Shown here in pieces: positions 46,001 to 55,000 of a DNA stretch of 64,000 nt (positions are counted from its first letter, which is position 1; each line of letters opens with the position of its first letter). The translations under genes were made by a program, and so were the position numbers. The stretch is from assembly GCF_021347895.1 (NCBI RefSeq), contig NC_067123.1:3612149-3676148 (forward strand), written 5' to 3'. This DNA is from Acanthochromis polyacanthus. Lineage: Eukaryota; Chordata; Actinopteri; Pomacentridae. The notes beneath the pieces are model-generated. The model had not been told where the DNA came from. It worked only from the letters and a program-made list of their open reading frames with translations, and did not search any database.

Positions 46001-49000
46001 CAGGGACGCTTTTCTCGCATGGTAACTGCATCTAAAATATCAGCTGATTGGTGGGAGGGTCACTAGTGGGCCACTAGGAGGTCACATGACAGAGCTTCAG
46101 ACCTTCAGTCCGGTAGAAACATCGGACCAACATGGCGGCCCGGTCGCAAACTTTCTCTTTTATTCCGAAAACTGTTCAGCGCAAAGTATTTCTGAAAACA
46201 ATTGAGGTTAGAAATAGTTTACGACGTCCTCGACTTACAGCGTGTCATGCTACATCGCCCATAAATTTATTAAGAAACTCTTGTTCCATCATTGCAACGT
46301 ACGCTGTTTGAGACGTTAAAATAAATTTCGTGCAGAAACTAGTCTACGAATGGAGCAGATGAAAATGTCATCACGCAGCGCAATACGAGTAAAAAAGGCT
46401 TTGTTTACATTTCATTGGTTGTATGCCACATAAGTCATAGTATGTGAGTTCTGACTTATGGTGAAAATCGCATTACGTCGCACCGTAGGAACGGAACTCC
46501 GATGTAAAATCACGCCCTACCACTAGTTTGAATCCAAATGACTGATTAAAACGAATAAATTTAAGCCTCCTGCTGACTTACGGTGACTGAGCTGTGCCAC
46601 TTGGGATGGTCAAGAAACTCAGCGACCAGAACGTCTTCGGACTGCTCGGTACCGATGACGTGGAAGTAGAGCTTCTGGTTGAGGTTGGACGTCGTTTCCG
46701 TGCCTTTAAACAAACACAAAGATGCTCAGTTCTGAATAAGCCACTGTTTCTTTCCATTTCTGTCTCCTTACCGTCAGTTTTTCCCTCCTGACGAGGGTAG
46801 CAGTTGTAAAAAACGCCCTTAGCGTCGTGGGTCCAGGCCAGGCAGCTGAACTTCACCCTCTCCAGGACGTCGGACAGCGGCGTCAGATCGTCGGCCTTCA
46901 TGAATCGAACCGTCACCCAGTCGGACCCGCTGCTGCTCAGACCGTACGCAAAGTATTCACACTCCTCCGACAGGCGGCCCACTGGAGGGAAACGAGGGTT
47001 ACAGAGCTGTTTGTGCACGATAAATTAAAACTCTGCAGCTGGACTCACTCTTCAGCGCCACGGTTCCGTCATCGGACAGTTTGTTCGGGTCGAAGAAAAC
47101 GGTGGCGGGAGCGTCCAGAGAGTCCTGGACGTACAGAACATCCTGGTTCTGGAGACCCTGGTTGTGGAAATAGAAATACCTGAAGAAGAAATGGGAAGAA
47201 AGTGAGAACGAGCATTCAGGTTTCTATTTCAGATTTGCCAAATTAGCAGCACAGGTTTTATCAGGATGTCAGGGATGCAGACTTAAATCATTTTCCTAAT
47301 CCACAATGGACAGCTTTATCAAGTAATTAATGTCAAAGATTGAGCACAATGGATTAATACTGTACAAAAGTTGCTTTTTTTGGTTAAAAGACATAATAGT
47401 GGCTCTGTTGGAATACAAAACACTGTTCTGCTCGATTGCAGTTTGTTTTAAACACGAGTCTAAAGTCAGACCAAAACTAATCTAAAATAAGACTGAAACC
47501 AAGTATTAAACTGGCCCAAAAACCAGTCTAAAATCAGCCCAATAGCTACCCTTTGGTTGCGTGCATTAGCTCTGGTTGGAGGTCATTAACCACCACATTA
47601 GCCATTGTCATGGTGCTCATTGCAAGCTAAATCTGCACAATGCAAAACAGGTGAAACTGTAAAAACATAAATTTGGCTGAAAAAACATGCTAAATTGCCA
47701 CAAAAACTACCCAAACTACCACAAAACAGGTGAAACTGCAACAAAAACTCTAATTTGGCATGAAAAAACTTGACCAAATCACTCCAAAAATGACCAAAAT
47801 TATCACAAAAGACACAAAATTATCCATGCAGCAGTCACAATTACCACAAAAAAAGACAAAATATCACCCCAAAATGGTCAAAATTACCCAAAAAAAACAC
47901 AAAATCACCACAAATAGAGCCAAAACTACCCTAAAATGTTCAAATATGGTAGCAAAGACATGCAAAACTACCACAAAACAGGTGAAATTACAACAAAAAC
48001 TCTAATTTGGCACCAAAAATGACCAAATTATCACCAAAAGACACAAAATCACCCCCAAAATGGTCAAAATTACCACAAAGATACAAAATCACTACAAAAT
48101 GAGCCAAAATTACTCTAAAATATTCAAACATGGCAGCAAAAACATGCAAAATCACCACAAAAACTACCATAAAACAGATGAAATTGCAACAAAAACTCAA
48201 ATTCAACATAAAAAAAACTTGGAAAATCACCACAAAAACGGCAAAAATTACCACAAAAACACACAAAATCTCTGTTTGGAGGTCATTAATCACTACAGAA
48301 GTGTTTGTCATGGTGCCCGTTACTAGCTAAACCCCAACGATGCCGTCCATTTGCTACCATTAACTGTGTTTTTGTGTACAGTTACACTTCTAGCAAAGGC
48401 AGCAAAAAATTGACAACAAGCGAGTAATCACGGATAGAAAAACAGATTTAGACGTTAACGATCAAAACAAATCGAGTGCTGTTGGAAAACCCAGAAAGTA
48501 AACCCCAGAATTTGTGAAAATCTGCAGCAGAACTCTAATGAAGCTTTGAATGAATTTTAAAGTCCACTGAAGCTTCCTTTGGTACCTCTGGCCTCGTTTG
48601 TAAGGGCAGCTGTATTTGGGGTAGTCGTAGAGCTCGGTGAGTCTCTGGTGGAACTGAGGCCGGACTGAACACTTCTCCAGGTACGTCATGGTCAGGTTGT
48701 TCTGGGCTTCAACGAAGGTCTGAGACACAAAACAAGAACCACTGAGAGAAGCTTCTGGCAAAGAACCGACTTCAACATCCCGCTATAAACCCTCACGTAC
48801 CACCGTTTCTGCACTGTCGGGGTCCTCCAGCCAGTGATAGGGGTCGCAGATCTTAGTTCCGTGGTAGTCGTCCACCTGTGGCAGAGGAAACAGGAAGTGA
48901 ACATCGAGGCCTTCACATTTGGCACTCAGACCGGATTTTCTGAATATTTTTCTGCGGAACTGAACTCCTTTAGGTCATCTGGCGGCTCGTCAGCGTTGAA

Positions 49001-52000
49001 ACGCTGCTTTGAAACGCCGACTGGAAGCAATACAAGTTCTGTCAACACTTTTACTGAGGCTACCAGCAGCACCAGTAATAACCGGCTAAAAATACACGAG
49101 AACACTTAAAGATCAGACGCTGAAGGGTCATTACAAAGATTTGCATATTAGGCTTTAAAGAGTCTGATGAAACACCAAGAACTTCTGGATTTATGCTTGA
49201 TATTGGAGACGAAATAAACAATCTACAGTTTATCTAAACTCCATGCTAAGTTTAAGCATTGGTAGCATTGGGACACAGATTTTTTTTTAAAGATAACACG
49301 TCTTATTAACCTGCTGGCGGGGTTAACAATCCAACACAAAATTACAACGAAGACTCACAATCACCACATATGCAAAATCTGAACAAAAATGGCCAAAACT
49401 AACATGAAATGATCCCAAATCACCACAAACATGGGTAAATATACCACAAAAAAGTCACAAAAACCCGACTAAGAGAAGCAAAATTACCACAAAAAAGGCA
49501 AAATTATGATAAAAAGACATAAAATCTCCACAAAAAGGGACAAATGAACAGTAAGAAACACAAAATCATCACAAAAAGACCGAAAATCACCACAAAAAGC
49601 GGTAAATACGCCACAACAACACAAAACTCCCACTGTAAGATGCAAAATCACCACAAAAAGATGCAAAATCAGAACAAAAAATGCCAAAACTACCACAAAA
49701 TGACCCAAATCACCACACACATACCACAAAAAAGGCACAAAATTTCCACAAAGATAAGCAAAATTAAAACAAAAAGACACAAAATTTCCAAAAAAGGGCC
49801 AAAATCACCACTAAGAAACAAAAAAACTGCACAAGAAGACCCAAAATCACCACAAATAAAAGCAAAACCAGAACTAAAAGGGCCAAGACTACAACAAAAT
49901 GACCCCAAAACACCAAAAACATGGGTGAATATACCATAAAAATGACCCAAAATATGCACTAAGAAAAGCAAAATTACCACAAAAATGACCAGAATTCCTA
50001 CAAAGAATCATCTGGTTTTTATCTCTAGCACAAATTTCCTGGTTCCACTTCATCAAATGTGAGGATCTGCAGCGTCTCTTCATCATATAGAGAAAAAAAT
50101 GATTATATTTGGGGTTTGGAAGCAAAATTCTGAGAATTTTTTACTAATTTGTGTCATAAAATATGAGGAAAAAATAACAAAAATCTAATTAAAAAGTCAG
50201 TTCTGATGTATATAATGTCATTTTATTGCATTTACTTGCTAAAATATAACATATAGTTCACAGATTCAGCTGGTGGAGTTAAGAAAGTGAACTTGTTTGT
50301 GGACTTCAGACTGATAATAAAATCCTCTCAGGTGTTTTTAAAGCTGCAGATGTGGAACCAAACTCCTGCTGAAATCAAAGATTCCCACAATTCTTCCTGT
50401 TTTTTCTGTTTCCTGAGAAATAGAGTGGTTTTATTTGTGCTTTGGAGGCAACATCATGATTATTTTTCACTAATTTGTGACATATTCCAGAAAAAACATG
50501 ACAAAGACATAAAAACTCTGAGTTTCTGCATTAGTGACACATGGATTTTTAATTTTTATTGTGTATTTTTGTGCCTATAACGACCTGCTCGGTAACTTTT
50601 CTGTACTCACTGTAAACTAGAATGACACATTGAACTTGTTGTGTGTCTTCAGGCTGATCTGGCAGCTCCAGGTAGTAAAAGCTGTTTTTACTTTTCTAAT
50701 GAGCAGCAATAAATGTGATCATCAATTAAAAACTGGTTTGGTTTGTGGCTGCAGGGCAGAGAAACGTTCCAGAAACAACCAGTTTATCAGAGACTTATTT
50801 AGCTTTTCATGTCCAGAATTCTTTGCAAAAAAAGCATAAAACATTCAGAGAATTTAACATATTCCTTCTTGAGCGTTGCAGAACTTTCTCAGAACATTTT
50901 TAGAACAAAAGATCGAAGAATATTTTAAGGATATTGAGCAGCTCCAACAACGTTCCTTTGAGGTTAAAAGTATGTTGTCAGCGGCAACACTGAGGAAACG
51001 TTTGGAGGACGTTTTCGGGTTAAGTTCCACGATAACAAAAGAAGAACGTTCTCAAACAACGTTTCAGTAAAGTTTTCTATTGAGACCTCTGAAGACGATA
51101 AAACGTTCCTAGAATGTTCTTCTTTCTGCAACGTTCCGTTAAACATTTCCATAACGTCACTGATAAAGTACGTTCTCAGCGCAACGTTCAACAAATGTTA
51201 AAGAACAATTTTTACGGAAAATTGTTCGGAGAACGTTACTTTCTGCCTTTAAAGAGAACATTCAGAGAACTAAAATAGAACCTCTGTGAACTTTGCAGAA
51301 CTTTCTCAGAACGTTTCCAGAACAAAAGATCTCAGAACGTTTTAAGGATATTTAGCAGCTCCAACAACGTTCCTTTGAGGTTAAAAGTACGTTTTCAGCT
51401 GCAACATTCAGAGAACGTTTGGAGAATGTTGTTGGGTTACGTTCCACGGTAACAAAAGAAGAACGTTCTTCTATTTTACAGACTTACTCTATTTTTGATA
51501 AAATTACAAAATAGGGCTGCACCTAACGACGCGTCGACGAGTCGTCTGAGCACGATATCAAAAGCAGAAGTGAGCGCGCAATGCAACAGAAATTCCCTTC
51601 CGACCGGAGCGCGGAACACGGACAAACGTCGGCGCGGACGTCCGCGCTGCATCATGCATACATAAGACATGCACGATGTTCCGCGCTCCGGTCGGAAGGG
51701 AATTTCTGTTGCATTGCGCGCTCACTTCCGCTTTTGATGACTTATCGTGCTCAGAGGACTCGTCGACGCGTCGTTAGGTGCAGCCCTATTACAAAATCCA
51801 GTGCATTTTAAAATTACTCTTATTTTCCATCAGTATTTTTAGATACTAGTTTTAAAATACGACAATAAAATTCTACTTGACTGTATTTAAATCGGGCTGC
51901 ACAGTGGAGTAGTGGTTAGCACTTTTTCCTTGCAGCAAGAAGATCCCCGGTTCAAATCCCAGCCTGGGATCTTTCTGCATGGAGTTTGCATGTTCTCCCT

Positions 52001-55000
52001 GTGCATGCGTGGGTTTTCTCCGGGTACTCTGGCTTCCTCCCACAGTCCAAAAACATGCTGAGGTTAATTGGTTACTCTAAATTGTCCGTAGGTGTGAATG
52101 TGAGTGTGATTGTGTGTCTGTATATGTCGCCCTTGGACAGACTGGTGACCTGTCCAGGGTGTCCCCTGCCTTCACCCGAGTCAGCTGGGATAGACTCCAG
52201 CACCCCCCATGACCCTAGTGAGGATAAAGTGGTGGATAGAGAATGGATGGATGTATTTAAATCCACAAACATCATCACTGTTTTACAGATATTTGTTTTT
52301 TATCACAGCTCTTACAGTTTTTGAACATGTTTTCTGCATCCCGCTGACAGATTTTCTTTGGTTTACAGATTTTTAATGGATTAAACGAGTTTATTCAGAG
52401 TTAAATGGGAGAGAAAGTTAACTGTGTTCATCTTTAAATGAATAAAAACAGCTGATGGAAACAGATGACCTGTAAATGAGACATTTAATGACGTTTTCAG
52501 CCCCACAGAGCTGTCAAAGTGACTCATTCACACCTGCTGAATTTTGTTAAATACTGTGGAAGTCGTGGGCGTTGACTCAATGTTTGTTTGTGGTTTTGAT
52601 TTTACCGTTAATGGATTACGTTAATTACACAACTCAGGTGTGGATGCCGGCAGACAGAGTTAGGGTTTAATTTCCAGAAGACTGAAGGTGACTCAGTTTA
52701 TTGTCAAAGTGTGTTAATTCCAGATCACGTGACCTGCTCCACATGATGTCACTTCCTCCTGGAGAAATGACTGGCCAGACTCCAAGGCTTTCTGAGTTAT
52801 TTAACCCTTAAAAAGCCGGGACCGAGTATACTCGTTCCCGCTTACTCGTACACACAGCCGAATCCGAACATTCTCGGCTCAACACGTGTGACTTGTTCAT
52901 GATTGCTAATTAACATAAAATACGCACACACCCGTATGTTTGGTAAGATATAAACATTGGCCCCAAATTTGCTTATTTCAAACGATAAACCCGTATGAGC
53001 CGTTATAACAAAGCCACAATTACGAAACTCTTATCGGGGCCATGTACCGGCCGAAATTCAATGTGGCAAACGTCTACGGCAATGCGACCTCACAAGACTT
53101 GATCGATATTTTTATGGATTAGGTGGTTTTAGTATATGTTTTAGTAGATGTACTTCTCCAGAAACATGACCCTGTAAGGGTTAATATCAAGTAGTCAACA
53201 GGTTTACTACAATATCTTTAGAAATAACTTTAAATTTCAATTCTACTCAGTTATATATATATATAATATTTAGCAGAATCTTTCTCTAAAGTACCATGTG
53301 GTGTTTGGTTATAGGCGGCCATGTTGATTTTAGGCCTGAAAACAGTAAAAGCTATGATACCCGTAAAGCTAACTTAGAGGACTAAGAGTAGCACTCATGA
53401 TATGTTCTTGTAGTTTTCAGGAGTTCATTTAATATTCTAGCTGTACAGTAAATAAAAAGACAGTTTTCCATGTTTGGATCAAAATTAAACATCACATTAT
53501 CGTTTTAATGTCATGTCTGTGGAAACGAGATTCAAAAACAACAATTCCCAGTAAATCTGTGATTCATTACGTCTGTTAATGATCTCATCCCCGTCCTGGA
53601 CGGTCGTTTCTGTTTCATTTTTATTACATGTTCAGCTCAGACGGTTTGTTATTTATTCTGTTATTCTGTAGCTCCATTTCATATCTTTAAACGGGCCTTA
53701 GAGGTGAAAAGTTGAGTTCAAACTTCTGTTTTTTTGTGTTTTAGCAGCTAAAAGAGTCGAGTCAACTCCACGTTTACGTCACGAATAAAGAGCTTCAGCT
53801 GTGGCGTCTGTATTTGGCTGACATTTAATAAATGTTCTATTAATGTTTTAAAGAAAACTTTGTAATATTTAGAGAAGGCATTAAGGATTCTTCTCAATCG
53901 GAAAAATGTTCCTGTGAGGTTAAACAGTAACGCAAACATAACATTTGATTTTAACATTCAAAGGATGTTTGCAGGAAGTAGAACGTTCTCAAAGAAACAT
54001 TCAAAAAACGTTCACGAGATATTTTTCAGGCTGTAAAATGTTCCTCAAACAATGTTGGAACATTCTGGCTGCAACGTTCCGAAGAAGTTGTTGAGGAACA
54101 CGTGGACGTTCTCAGCGCAACGTTCAGCAAATGCTTAGACAACATTTTATTAAAGAAAAGCCTTCGGAAAACATTATATTCTGTCTTCAAAGAGAACATT
54201 CAGAGAACTAAAATAGAACCTCCTTGAACGTTGCAGAACTTTCTCAGAACGTTTCTAGAACAAAAGATCTAAGAATGTTTTAAGGATATTTAGCAGCTCC
54301 AACAACGTTCCTTTGAGGTTAAAAGCACGTTTTGAGCTTTAGAATGCAGGAAAATGTTGATAAAATGATGTTCTGCAGAGAATTCTTGCCTGGATGCACA
54401 TTTGACGCATTCGAATGCCATAGTCTGGTTCTTTAGAAGTCAGCCAACGTGTTTTCATCTGTCAGTTTGTGACAAATCTCCGTTTCACGTGAACAGAAAA
54501 CCTGGTGTATCTCATTTATCTGGTGTCTGGTTTCTGAATCCATCCCTCGGCTCGCCTGCCGTCACGCTTCCACATATTTCTGGCCTCATTATGTTTCCCA
54601 AGAATAACAAAGTCTGTTCTGAAGAACAAACAGAAACAAAACAGCAATCTACACACAGATTTTGGTGTAAAACGACACTGCTACTGTTAACCAGGAACTG
54701 TCGCCTCACGTACACAGAGGTGGGTCCAGATTTATCACTTTTTAATGAACTTTTCCCATCATTTCTGAGCCTCAGAACTTCATCAGTCCAGCAGATAGAA
54801 CCATGACATTTAGGAGGAGAAACATCTGAGTTCTGGGAAAAACTGCAACTAAAATAACCAAAAAAGCTGGAAAATCACCACAAAACAGGTGAAATTGTGA
54901 CAAAAACTTAAAATTGGTCCAAAACTTGCAAAATCAAGACAAAAAAACACAAAATCATCCCATAAATAGCCAAAACTACCCTACATATGTCAGGAAAAAC

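Noticed and set aside
51949..51959. B-box GGTTCAAATCC suggesting a functional tRNA gene
   Set aside because: It belongs to the head of a SINE-like element; no cloverleaf with anticodon stem could be drawn.
54402..54806. 134-codon + strand ORF in prep intron 1
   Set aside because: No known domain; lies in the left arm of a degenerate inverted duplication on the strand opposite to prep.
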